DNA from: Symsagittifera roscoffensis
Lineage: Eukaryota; Xenacoelomorpha; Acoela; Convolutidae
Assembly (NCBI RefSeq): GCF_963678635.1
Contig: NC_087066.1
Coordinates: forward strand, 45,234,103-45,298,102
Length of the DNA: 64,000 bases
Direction: 5' to 3'
The translations under genes were made by a program, and so were the position numbers. Position 1 is the first letter of the stretch. Every line of letters begins with the position of its first letter. Positions 1-11,406 of this stretch are shown here, one piece after another. Under the pieces are notes generated by a model. That model saw nothing but the letters and a program-made list of their open reading frames with translations, was not told the DNA's origin and ran no database searches.

Positions 1-1
1 A

Positions 2-415
2 ATGAGTTATACAGAAAGACTGAAAATTTAAGAGCTCCTTCCACTCTCAATGTACTTTGAATTACGCGACATATTGTACTTAGTTTCACAACGAAAAAAT
101 AAACATGACTTAAAATTGAATACAATCATTCATAAAAACGAATCACGAACGAGACAAGCAACACGTGGTGAGATTGCTGTTAATGCAACAAGACTGAAAA
201 AGTCAAATGAAAATTTTTATGTACGTTCTAATACGCTATACAACCATTTTAGCCAAATTGTGGACTTCGAAAATCAAGATTATGACAGCCTGAAAAAATA
301 TCTAACAAATACGTATTGGAAATTCTTCAACAGAAATTTTACAGAAAACAACTTGTGTAGAATTCTTTGCTGGTGTGGAAACTGCAACCCACCGGGAAAA
401 ATTACGAACTTATAA
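2..415 (+). pseudogene. LINE reverse transcriptase ORF2, C-terminal tail (fragment)
   Basis: The frame reads through the ending typical of non-LTR retrotransposon ORF2 proteins: a YTERLK...LLPL...ELRD segment, then a basic stretch and a WKFFNRNF segment, ending at TAA 413-415. A TAA at 29-31 interrupts the frame inside the conserved segment, so only 50-415 (121 codons) is open. No RT catalytic box is present; those would lie to the left, outside the window. This fragment appears unrelated to the LINE fragment at 29,240, judging from its different C-terminal sequence. The assignment rests on the ERL...LLPL pattern alone and the clade is not resolved. Confidence 0.55.
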
Positions 416-455
416 ACGAGGGTTCAAAGCCCATGGAGAAAACCTAAAGCCTACC

Positions 456-483
456 CTACTACTACTACTACTACTACTACTAC
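456..483. repeat. (CTA)n microsatellite
   Basis: About eight CTA triplets in a row follow the LINE tail, consistent with a simple-repeat tail of a LINE 3' end. The remaining 416-539 holds no gene. Confidence 0.85.
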
Positions 484-539
484 ATGCACACTACACTAAA
501 GGACAAAATAGAGCGAAAAATTAGAAATTCAGTTTTTAA

Positions 540-1422
540 TGTGCCAGTCGGTCATATTTGGAAGTTTGACTTTGAGCAACGCTAAAGACGTAATTTTGGG
601 GCAAAATGATTTTTTTTTGAAAATTTAAATTGAGCATGTGATGCTTAAGTTTCTCGCGACAACTGAAAATATCAGAAAAATAAGATCAGAAGAACCAATT
701 TACAATCGCGGGAAAGTAGTTGAAGAGTAGCGGGAAATTGCTGTTTGCAATTTCCAGACATAAGATCGTAGGAGAGCAGAGCTGCCTTAGTCTTTACAGA
801 AGGCAGAGTGATCGCAAGCAGAGAAGAAAACAAATAAGAAGTGGACCAGAGTGAACCTTCGGTAGAAAGGTGGACAACTGAAGTTGCCCAATGGTCCAGC
901 CTCGAAAACTTACTTCTCAAGTCAAAACTTATTCATTTAAAACTCCTCGAGTTAGACTTGATTATCCCATTAATTCTCGAGTTACTTATTAATTTAGTTA
1001 CTCAATTCTAGAGAGAGTGCCGGTATGTGAGTACCCAATTTAATTTTCTTGATGTGTTTCATATTGTTATGTTGAGATAGGGAGAGTTTTAGGTTGATCC
1101 ATCTGAAATGGATCAAAGTTCCACTGTCTAAAAAAAAGTAACTATACGGATGGTTCCGACCCTGTTTTTAACAAATGAGACCTAAACATGGATTTTGAGA
1201 CCTAAGCATGGAGACGTTCTTAATTTCTAGAGTGGGGGAGTATTTTGGTAGTGGCCTTTAAGTTGCAACGAGGGTTTTAGTCTCATGTCGCAAGTGAACC
1301 AAATTCGCTCCGACCGCTTGAGGTAGAAAAACACAAAAGATAATTCCCTGACTCTTGAGCCAATGGTTATAGGGCCTATTTTTCTTTAACTTAATATGTG
1401 ACCTAAGTAGGCGACTGTTACA
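540..1422 (+). repeat. 5' LTR of the giant element
   Basis: Matches 28,352-29,239 over its whole length with many substitutions and small indels, by eye roughly four positions in five identical. It starts TGTG and ends TTACA, giving TG...CA ends. The start is uncertain by about 35 bp; strong similarity is certain from about 573. Shared blocks include CTCGCGACAACTGAAAAT, GTTTTAGGTTGATCCATCTG and CTTGAGCCAATGGTTAT. The high divergence argues for an old insertion. Confidence 0.8.
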
Positions 1423-2409
1423 TAGTGTTTTGATGGGGCTCCTGGGTGTTCTTACGACATCATGACTACGGAGTCGAACCCACTTGAGACAGCTTCGGGC
1501 TGCATGCCCATTCTAGAGTACCGGCGGTACGGTTCGACAGGAACGTGCAAACCTTCCGGTTGTACCGTGATAGCTTTTTAAGAAAGCTCGAGAAAACTTC
1601 CTGGTACGCTCTCCGAACGAGGCTTAGCTAACCGAGTAAAGGGGGGCAATTAGGGGGACAAAAACACGAGCAAAAAGACAAAAAGCAAAACAAAAACCAA
1701 AAAAGAATAGAAAAAGGAACAAAAACCATAAAACGAAAAAGACAGTGACTTTGACACCAGATTAGTTGGATCAAACCTTTATATTAATTAAATAGTATAC
1801 CCATACTGTTTTAAAAGTTCGATCGTTTCGATCAACTTAGCAATTTAACCCAGTAACCTTAATAAAGTGCCCGAGAGTGGGGCGTTGTCAAGGGTTTTCA
1901 GATAGCTTGGAAATTAGCTGGACAACAAGGGGACTTGACTGGAAGAGGTGACCAGCCGAGTGGGAAAGTGGTTCAGGAGCACTTGAGCTGAATCAATAGG
2001 AGACTGGACTGGAAGAGATGACCAGTCGAGTGGGAAAGAAGCATAAAGGACTTGGAAGTTCTCGAGTTCTCAAGTTGAGCAGAACGGGTATCGTTAAAAT
2101 CCACATTACATTATAGGAGATAAGTGTAAAAATGGATAAGCGAAATCCCCCGGTTTTGAGGAACGTTTTTACTTAAGCAGGCCCAATGGTCCTTCGAAGA
2201 AAACCAGAGTATCACTAAGTGAAAGAAAAGGAAAAGGACCTAAGCAGAGCCATACCTGAATGCAAAAGAAACCGACACAAACGAATCCGAAAATCATAAG
2301 AAAGAATATTTGAGTGAATATGATCAGCACAAGAAGCGTCAAGGAGCAGAAAGTGAGAGAGAATACGTTGGAAGAACAAAGCGTACCAGCGAAAGAGACA
2401 GATCTAGAG
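1423..2409 (+). other. Leader of the giant element, with a charged N-terminal ORF
   Basis: About 1 kb between the 5' LTR and the first gag block. A primer-binding site would lie near 1,430 (TGGGGCTCCTGGGTG), but I cannot match it to a tRNA. Two imperfect copies of a segment reading GACTGGAAGAG.TGACCAG begin near 1,932 and 2,001. From 2,310 an open frame runs to 2,597 with a strongly charged RERD/RDTR composition. It runs into the first gag block and could be a gag N-terminus, but its codons are not confirmed by homology. Confidence 0.5.
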
Positions 2410-4918
2410 ACACCAGATCAGAGCATAGACGCGATAGAACGCAAGACAACGGAATAGCTCCGATACCAAACACAGGTGAACAAGAAAAGAACACCATAGA
2501 GTTCTCACTTTTCACCAGTAGGCAATCAAGAAGAGGTAACAAACACACCAGAGACGATAAAAGACGACTCACAAACGAAGAAAACGCCGTTCACTGAGAA
2601 GAGTGCTGCGATGGTTGGAATGAAATAAAGAGTTGAAGAGGCAACAACTGCAGACGAGAAGAGCAAAACCTTTGGGACGGTTTCTACAATAACGACTGAA
2701 ACCAGGAAGGAAATGGGAGAAGCCTAGCAAGTAGCAGCAGTTAGCCCAGAAAAATGAACTAAGGAAACAAGAACAACCTCGGTGGAGCTGGAGGACTTGA
2801 TGACAAAATTGAATGAGATAGACAAAAAGTTGAAGTGCAGTGAAGAGGACCGCCTGGAATTAAAGAAGGAAATAAGACACAACAAGAACGAGAACCAGGA
2901 TAACTACTATCGCTTTGCAAAGGCCACGGAGGATAAGCTACAACAGATGTCGGACAAAGTAGAGACTAATGACAAAGAGCGAGAGAAATATATCAAAAAA
3001 GATATGGAAGAAATGAAGAAACGGCACGACACTGTGAAAAAAAAATTGTGGAACCTTGAGGCTAGAACTGATACAATGAGCAAGGACCAAGCTGAAAGTT
3101 CTTGTGCCATACAATCCAAACTGGATGCTCTCTTGAGAAACTCTATAGCACAAGATAAACTGGCAACAGACAAATCACAAGGCACCAGAGTCGGCTTTTT
3201 AGAACCACAACGGAATAAAAGGGAGTCTACACCATTACCCCGGAGTGCAGCGAGTATAGGGACAGGGGGTCCAAGACCATCATGAAGGGTGGAAACCACA
3301 AACTCGACAATTGTACCAGGGGTCTCCAGCACGAACACTAATCTAGCACCTGACGCCATGACATTGGCAAGCACCTGGGAAATGATGAACAGGACACTGG
3401 AAGCATTCGCGACAAGGAACACTGACTCGAGTGAAAGAGGAAGTGGTAAATCCAGGGAGACCTTTAAGAAACCCAAAGAGTTTAAAGATGACTCGGGTGG
3501 CTGCATTGACACATGGGTAGAAGTCATTGAGACTACATTTAGAACAAGATAACTTGAATGACGAATACTGAGCAATCTGGAGGGCACAGCGTTGAAATGC
3601 GTTGTAGCAAAGAAAGAAGAGGAACGTGATACAGTAGACAAGATCTTCGAAATACTTTTGAACCGAATCGGATCAGGAATGAAGGGCCACCATGCTATGA
3701 TGGGATATGAAAAAAGAAGAAAAAAAGACGACGAGTCAATCGATCGGTTCCTGGTGATCTTGAGAGCTTGAGAAGAAGGAGTGATCCGGAAAAGTTAGCA
3801 AACAAAATAAATTTCAGCATCGCCTCGAAGTTTGTCGACGGGGTAAAAAGTGACGACTTGAGAACAATGTTGGCGATGTATTATAAACTATCAAAGGATA
3901 ACGCCCCAAATCCAGAAGAGGCGAGAAAAAAGTCTAGGGAGTACATGTTGATGAAACCAAAAAAGTACCCGTACTCAGAAGGCAGGAATATGCAAGGGGG
4001 AAACCAACCACAAGGGTCGTCATGGAGCAAGCCTAGAGATGACATGGATAAACGTAGGTCATGCGCAAATTGCGGTTCAGCGGATCATCATATAGCGGAT
4101 TGCGCGACATACAAACAAGGCATGAAAAGTCTGATATACGCGCCGAATGAAAAAGATATCAGCCAAACGAAGGAACATGAGTTTTATAGTGAGTTAATCA
4201 TCAAGATTGGCGCAGGGTGCTTCTTCTGTAATCAAGAGTGCCATTTCAGGATGGATTGTCCGTTGTTTTAGGAGGCGGTGAAGAATCAAAATCATCCCAA
4301 ACACAAGTTAGCAATAGCTGCGGTACAGAATACGAGAAACAGACAAGCCGAAATTGACTTGAAGATCACGGAGGCAGCGTGTGGAGACTTTTCGACAAAA
4401 ACGGTGAACGCTGTAACGCAAGTGAAAATTGCCATGGAGGCTGATACGGGGAATTCACTGGAGATAAACCATGAGAAAGCTGCAGAAGCAATCACCAAAC
4501 TGAAGCAAGACTTGGCGACAACAGAAATCGAGCAACTACTGAGGCAGGAGATAGAGAAACAGAGATTGAATGAGACATTCTGCAGAACGATCCCAGTGCC
4601 AGAAGCCGCTGAGAGCGCAACAAACAATGGTAATTGCAAAACTCCAAAAATGGTGACGGGAAAACCATTTGGCATAACGAAAATTGGAGCGACAATAATG
4701 TCGATAATCACAGTGGCGGTCACGAAGTAACAAGAAACCTGAGTGAACCGAGCGATAAGACGATAATGCACATTGTTCTGTACGCAGATTACTTGAAAGC
4801 AATAAGCCCGCAGACAACTTCTAGAGCCTTGAGGGCACCACTCACAACAGGTGGCAGCAAATCAGTTCGAATCGGCAATAGGTGCACGGAAGCCTATTGT
4901 CTACATGAGGTGATGCTA
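2410..4918 (+). pseudogene. gag: gag block, copy 1 (coiled coil, capsid, two CCHC knuckles, linker, start of protease)
   Basis: Open pieces in order: 2,782-3,285 is a charged coiled coil with KLNEIDKK and EEDRLELKKE heptads. 3,289-3,552 leads into the capsid-like part. 3,768-4,271 carries two zinc knuckles, CANCGSADHHIADC and CFFCNQECHFRMDC, both C-X2-C-X4-H-X4-C as in retroelement nucleocapsids. 4,278-4,730 is a helical linker. A TGA after 3,285, stops near 3,552 and 3,768, and frameshifts break the frame. From about 4,830 the sequence enters the protease lead-in (TEAYCLHEVMLT) and stops at about 4,918, where it jumps to the 3' end of RT. Nearly identical to the block at 11,406-13,792. Confidence 0.8.
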
Positions 4919-6506
4919 ACAACTGATGAACTTCTTTGGTTTTGCGAACTGTTACAGGGAATTCATTCAGGGCTATGCGGACAAAGTGTAAACGACATAC
5001 AAGCAAGGCATAAAGAGTCTGGGATATGCGCCGGATGAAGAAGATATGAGCCAAACGGAGGAACATGTGTTCTATAGTGGCTTAATCATCAAGATAGATG
5101 CCAGGTTCTTCTTCTGCAATTAAGAAGGCCAATTCAGAATGAACTGTCCGTTGTTTTGGGAAGCTGTGAAGAACCAAAATAACCCCAAAGACAAGCAAGC
5201 ACTGGCTGTGGTACAGAACACGAGGAACAGGCAAGCCGAACTTGACACAATTAAAATCGGAGGCACCGAGTGCAGAACTACCGACAAAAACGGTGAAGGC
5301 AGTAACGCAAGTCAAAAATGCCATAGAAGCTCAGGCCAGGAATTCTCTAGAAATAAACTATGAGACAGCAGCTGCGGAGGCTATCAACGAAGTGAAACAA
5401 GACCTAGCGACGAAAGAGATCAATGACTGAAACAGGAGATCAAAAGGCAGTTAAATGAGACATTCAGTAGGTCGGTACCAGTACCAGAAGCTGAAGCGGG
5501 AGCGACAAGGAGTGGAAAATGCAACAATCTAAAAATGGTGACGTAAAAAACCGTTCGGCATAACAAAAATTGGTGCCAGAATATTTTCGATAATCACAGT
5601 GCGCGGTCACGAAGTAACGAGAAACCTGAGTGAACCGAGCGATCAGACGGTAATGCACATTGATGTGTACGCAGACTACTTGAGTGCAATAAAACCGTAA
5701 ACAACTTCTAGAGGCTTAAGAGCTTTACTCACGAGTGGTGGCAGCAAGTCAGTGCGCGTCAAAAACAGATACACGGAGGCCTACGGTCCTCATGAGGTAA
5801 TGTTAAACATAGATGGAATAAACACCTACACGAAGACCATGATAACATGTGACAAAAACCTAGCCGGAAAAATCTACGTGGGTAGAGAAGAACTGAAAGT
5901 GAGATCGATCGGACACTGTGCCATGCTGGAAAAAGATGCAATTCAAATCGGAACGGAAGCAGACGTAGCAGCACATGTACTTGACATAAGCGGCACGAAG
6001 ACACAGCTGCGCGGGTTACTGGACCAATTGAAACTTGGGAGCGGATGGGCTTCGACAAAGACGATTTGATAGACTCGAGAATACGGCTGTCAGCTGCAAA
6101 TAAAGGGGCGCTGAGGGTACTAGGCAGGACATCAATAATAGCCCTAAACTTGGGGAACGCAACCTGTGGTTGAGCTTGCTTGTGGTGGAAAACGTAGATG
6201 AGTCTGACCAATATATTTTACGCAGAGACTTCATCAGAAATTTCGACGTAACAATTGATCTAAACAATTCCGTGTTCAGTTTTTGAAACCCGGAAAGGAA
6301 GTATATAATTATACCGGTAAATTTAATAATGGCGAAGGAAAATAAAGCACTGGTATTCTTGAGCAGGAGGCTGAGGCTGAAAGCAAACGAAGCGGCAATT
6401 GTAAGCTTGCGGATGAAAAATTATATTGAACTAAGTGACAGCAAGCAAGTATGCATAGTCCCAAATCCAAATAGTCAAAATATTGCTTTTTTAGGATATT
6501 TTACAC
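4919..6506 (+). pseudogene. Chimeric unit K1: RT tail fused to zinc knuckle, linker and protease
   Basis: Begins with the end of an RT domain (FFGF then YREFIQGYADKV) and after a TAA continues with a second version of the knuckle region (5,040-5,160), the helical linker (5,240-5,430) and the aspartic protease region (5,752-6,300). In this knuckle the first cysteine is replaced by phenylalanine. The protease active-site segment is deleted in this copy, since the frame jumps from the LRGLLD lead to LKLGSGW near 6,020. It ends with NPNSQNIAFLGYF and joins the next gag block at the junction GATATTTTACACCAGATCAG. Broken by numerous stops. Confidence 0.7.
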
Positions 6507-7578
6507 CAGATCAGAGCATAGACGCGATAGAACGCAAGACAACGGAATAGCTCCGATACCAAACACAGGTGAACAAAAAAAGAACGCCATAGGGTTTTCA
6601 CTTCTCACCAGTAGGCAATCAAGAAGAGGTAACAAACACACCAGAGACGATAAAAGACGACTCACAAACGAAAAAAATGCCGTTCACTGAGAAGATTGCT
6701 GCGATGGTCGGAATGAAATCAAGAGTTGAAGAGGCAACAACTGCAAACGAGAAGAGCAAAACCTTTGGGACGGTTTCTACAATAACGACTGAAACCAGGA
6801 AGGAAATGGGAGAAGCCTAGCAAGTAGCAGCAGTTAGCCCAGAAGAACGAACTAAGGAAACAAGAACAACCTCGGTGGAGCTGGAGGACTTGATGACAAA
6901 ATTGAATGAGATAGACAAAAAGTTGAAGTGCAGTGAAGAGGACCGCCTAGAAATAAAGAAGGAAATAAGACACAACAAGAACGAGAACCAGGATAACTAC
7001 TATTGCTTGGCAAAAGCCACGGATGATAAGCTACAACAGATGTCGGACAAAGTAGAGACTAATGACAAAGAGCGAGGGAAATATATCAAAAAAGATATGG
7101 AAGAAATGAAGAAACGGCACGACACTGTGAAAAAAAATTGCGGAACCTTGAGACTAGAATTGATACAATGAGCAAGGACCAAGCTGAAAGTTCTTGTGCC
7201 ATACAGTCCAAACTGGATGCTATCTTGAGAAACTCTATAGCACAAGATAAACTGGCAACAGACCAACCACAAGGCACCAGAGTCGGCTTTTTAGAACCAC
7301 AACGGAATAAACGAATAAACGGGAGTCTACACCATTACCCCGAGGTGCAGCGAGTATAGGGACAGGGGGTCCAAGACCATCATGAAGTGACGAACCACAA
7401 ACTCGACAAATGTACCAGGGGTCTCCAGCACGAACACTAATCTAGCACCTGACGCCATGACATTGGCAAGCACCTGGGAAATGATGAACAGGACACTGGA
7501 AGCGTTCGCGACAAGGAACACTGACTCGAGTGAAAGAGGAAGTGGTAAATCCAGGTAGACCTTCAAGAAACCCAAAGA
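6507..7578 (+). pseudogene. gag: gag block, copy 2 (5' half only)
   Basis: Parallels 2,410-3,480 of copy 1: the same coiled coil (6,875-7,171, then shifted to 7,138-7,359 by a one-base deletion in an A run) and the same SSAIQSKLDA-type region. It stops in the KSR.TFKKPKE segment at about 7,578 and joins directly to the end of the protease domain, so capsid, knuckles and linker are missing. It is more diverged from copies 1 and 3 than they are from each other. Confidence 0.7.
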
Positions 7579-9350
7579 GAGAATCTGGATGAGTCTGACC
7601 AATTCATTTTAGGCAGAGACTTTATCACGAATTTCGATGTAACAATTGATCTAAGCAATGCGATGTTCAGGATTCCGAACCCGGAAAGGAAGTAGGTTTT
7701 TAAACCGGTAAATTTAATAATGGCGAAGGAGATTAAAGCAACGGTAATCTTGAGTAGGAGGGTGAGGCTGAAAGCAAACGAAGCGGCAATTGTAAGCTTG
7801 CGGATGAAAAATTATAGTGAATTAATGTAGAAAAGAGATAGAAACCTTACTAGAGTATGATATAATAGAACCATCCAAATCACAGTGGGCGTGTGGAGTA
7901 GTGATGGCTAAGAAGAAAGGCGACCAATTGAGGTTTTGTTGTGACTTTCGATTTTTGAACTCCGTCACGGTGAAGGATGCCTATCCCATACCTAGAATTG
8001 ATGAGAGCCTCTCGTGGTGGAGAATCTGGATGAGTCTGACCAATTCATTTTAGGCAGAGACTTTATCACGAATTTCGATGTAACAATTGATCTAAACAAT
8101 GCGATGTTCAGGATTCCGAACCCGGAAAGGAAGTACGTTTTTAAACCGGTAAATTTAATAATGGCGAAGGAGAATAAAGCACCAGTAATCTTGAGTAGGA
8201 GGGTGAGGCTGAAAGCAAATGAAGCGGCAATTGTAAGCTTGCGGATGAAAAATTATAGTGAACTAATGTAGAAAAGAGATAGAAACCTTACTAGAGTATG
8301 ATATAATAGAACCATCCAAATCACAGTGGGCGTGTGGATTAGTGATGGCTAAGAAGAAAGGCGACCAATTGAGGTTTTGTTGTGACTTTCGATTTCTGAA
8401 CTCCGTCACGGTGAAGGATGCCTATCCCATACCTAGAATTGATGAGAGCCTCTCGTGGTGGAGAATCTGGATGAGTCTGACCAATTCATTTTAGGCAGAC
8501 TTTATCACGAATTTCGATGTAACAATTGATCTAAACAATGCGATGTTCAGGATTCCGAACCCGGAAAGGAAGTACGTTTTTAAACCGGTAAATTTAATAA
8601 TGGCGAAGGAGAATAAAGCACCAGTAATCTTGAGTAGGAGGGTGAGGCTGAAAGCAAACGAAGCGGCAATTGTAAGCTTGCGGATGAAAAATTATAGTAA
8701 ACTAATGTAGAAAAGAGATAAAAACCTTACTAGAGTATGATATAAAAATATAATAGAACCATCTAAATCACATTGGGCGTGTGGAGTAGTGATGGCTAAG
8801 AAGAAAGGCGACCAATTGAGGTTTTGTTGTGACTTTCGATTTCTGAACTCCGTCACGGTGAAGGATGCCTATCCCATACCTAGAATTGATGAGAGCCTCT
8901 CGTGGTGGAGAATCTGGATGAGTCTGACCAATTCATTTTAGGCAGACTTTATCACGAATTTCGATGTAACAATTGATCTAAACAATGCGATGTTCAGGAT
9001 TCCGAACCCGGAAAGGAAGTACGTTTTTGAACCGGTAAATTTAATAATGGCGAAGGAGAATAAAGCACCGGTAATCTTGAGTAGAAGGGTGAGGCTGAAA
9101 GCAAACGAAGCGGCAATTGTAAGCTTGCGGATGAAAAATTATAGTAAACTAATGTAGAAAAGAGATAGAAACCTTACTAGAGTATGATATAAAAATATAA
9201 TAGAACCATCTAAATCACATTGGGCGTGTGGAGTAGTGATGGCTAAGAAGAAAGGCGACCAATTGAGGTTTTGTTGTGACTTTCGATTTCTGAACTCCGT
9301 CACGGTGAAGGATGCCTATCCCATACCTAGAATTGATGAGAGCCTCTCGA
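7579..9350 (+). repeat. Four tandem 441-447 bp units (protease end + RT start)
   Basis: Units start at 7,579, 8,020, 8,461 and 8,908, each with GAGAATCTGGATGAGTCTGA and each ending in the RT lead GATGAGAGCCTCTCG. Every unit encodes the end of protease (QFILGRDFIT, then ERKYVFKPVN and RVRLKANEAAIVSLRMKNY), a stop, then the start of RT (CGVVMAKKKGDQLRFCCDFR). Units are over 95% alike by eye; 3 and 4 share a 4-bp deletion in the GGCAGAGACTTT segment and a TATAAAAATATAATAG variant that distinguishes them from 1 and 2. The fourth unit runs on into the RT core. Confidence 0.9.
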
Positions 9351-9865
9351 AATTTTTTACTACTCTCGATTTAGGATCAGCTTTGTGGCAGGTTCCACTG
9401 AGGAAGCAAAACAGGGACAAAACAGGGTTTGCCTGCGAGCTGGGATTGTTTCAAGGGAAAAGGATGCCCTTTGGTCTTTGCAACACCACGGCTACGTTTC
9501 AACGATTGATGGCACACGCATTGATAGGTGTAACGAAGAAATACGGCAACCTGGTAACATGCTACGTGGATGACGTGGTTTTTGCGACGCCGACACTAGA
9601 GGATCATATCGAGCAACTACACGAGGTGTTCGCCTGCATGAAGAGATCGGGACTAAAATGCAAATTATCAAAGTGCGAGATACTCAAGGACTCGATTAAA
9701 TACCTGGGGAGGGTGGTGGATAAACTTGGCATCAGACCAGACCCAGACGCAGTAGAAGCGGTGCTGACTTGGAGATCGCCGAAAACGGAGCATCAACTGA
9801 TGAACTTCTTTGGTTTTGCGAACTATTACAGGGAATTCATTCAGGGCTATGCGGACAAAGTGTAA
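9236..9865 (+). pseudogene. pol: Reverse transcriptase core (fragment 1)
   Basis: 209 open codons read through RT blocks: RFCCDFRFLN, a TTLDLGSALWQVPL block, the FGLC...FQRLM block and the catalytic CYVDDVVFA near residue 109, then KCKLSKCEIL and YLGRVVD and the FFGFANYYREFI connection. It lacks the residues before the first block and everything after GYADKV, where a TAA and the K2 chimera follow. About ten codons are lost between DESLSK and FFTTLDLG compared with the copy at 16,994. RT polymerises cDNA on the element RNA inside particles; this fragment cannot on its own. Confidence 0.8.
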
Positions 9866-11406
9866 ACGACATACAAGCAAGGCATAAAGAGTCTGGGATA
9901 TGCACCGGATGAAGAAGATATGAGCCAAACGGAGGAACATGTGTTCTATAGTGGCTTAATCATCAAGATAGGTGCCAGGTTCTTCTTCTGCAATCAAGAC
10001 GGCCATTTCAGAATCAACTGTCCGTTGTTTTGGGAAGTTGTGAAGAACCAAAATAACCCCAAACACAAGCAAGCACTGGCTGCGGTACAGAACACGAGGA
10101 ACAGGTAAGCCGAATTTGACACAACTAAAATCGGAGGCACCGAGTGCAGAACTACCAACAAAAACGGTGAAGGCAGTAACGCAAGTCAAAAATGCCATAG
10201 AAGCTGAGGCCAGGAATTCTCTAGAAATAAACTATGAGACAGCAGCTGCGGAGGCTATCAACGAAGTGAAACAAGACCTAGCGACGAAAAAGATCGAGCA
10301 ATGACTGAAACAGGAGATCAAAAAGCAGTTGAATGAGACATTATGTAGGTCGGTACCAGTGCCAGAAGCTGAAGCGGGAGCGACAAGGAGTGGAAAATGC
10401 AACAATCTAAAAATGGTGACGGAAAAAACTGTTCGGCATAACAAAAATTGGAGCCAGAATAATGTCGAAAATCACAGTGCGCGGTCACGAAGTAACGAGA
10501 AACCTGAGTGAACCGAGCGATCAGACGGTAATGCACATTGATGTGTATGCAGACTACTTGAGTGCAATAAAACCGTAAACAACTTCTAGAGGCTTAAGAG
10601 CTTTACTCACGAGTGGTGGCAGCAAGTCAGTCCGCGTCGAAAACAGATACACGGAGGCCTACGGTCCTCATGAGGTAATGTTAAACATAGATAAAATGAA
10701 CATCTACACGAAGACCATGATAGCATGTGACGAAGACCTAGCCGGACAAATCTACGTGGGTAGAGAAGAACTGAAAGTGAGATCGATCGGACACTGTGCC
10801 ATGCTGGAAGAAGATGCAATTCAAATCGGAACGGAAGCAGACGTTTCAGCACACGTACCTGACATAAGCGGCAAGAAGACACAGCTGCGCGGGTTACTGG
10901 ACACGGGAGCGGTCTTGAGTGTTATACCAATTGAAACTTGGGAGCGGATGGGCTTCGACAAAGACGATTTGATAGACTCGAGAATACGGCTGTCAGCTGC
11001 AAATAAAGGGGCGCTGCGGGTACTAGGCAGGACATCAATAATAGCCCTAAACTTGGGGAACGCAACCTGTGGTTGAGCTTTCTTGTGGTGGAAAACGTAG
11101 ATGAGTCTGACGAATATATTTTAGGCAGAGACTTCATCAAAAATTTCGACGTAACAATTGATCTAAACAATTCCGTGTTCAGTTTTTGAAACCCGGAAAG
11201 GAAGTATATAATTATACCGGTAAATTTAATAATGGCGAAGGAGAATAAAGCACCGGTATATTTGAGCAGGAGGCTGAGGCTGAATGCAAACGAAGCGGCA
11301 ATTGTAAGCTTGCGGATGAAAAATTATATTGAACTAAGTGACAGCAAGCAAGTATATATAGTCCCAAATCCAAATAGTCAAAATATTGCTTTTTAAGGAT
11401 ATTTTA
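9866..11406 (+). pseudogene. Chimeric unit K2: knuckle, linker and aspartic protease
   Basis: Same order as K1. 9,920-10,108 holds the single-knuckle region with FFFCNQDGHFRINC, where the first Cys is Phe. 10,116-10,304 is the linker, and 10,678-11,076 the protease with active site LLDTGAVLSVIPIETW, a normal retropepsin D-T-G box. Stops split these pieces. It ends in the NPNSQNIAF segment and joins the next gag block at about 11,406. The protease matures Gag and Pol in retroelement particles. Confidence 0.75.

Noticed and set aside
540-1422. ORF 672-920 on the minus strand in the 5' LTR
   Set aside because: Not preserved in the 3' LTR and inside a non-coding LTR.
2907-3641. 244-codon minus-strand open frame, very rich in Ser/Leu/Phe (also at 11,903-12,637)
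   Set aside because: It is the antisense of the gag coiled coil and capsid region. Its composition is the complement of Glu/Lys-rich codons and it has no domain.
7579-9350. CRISPR array or satellite
   Set aside because: The units are 441-447 bp of protease/RT coding sequence without spacers.
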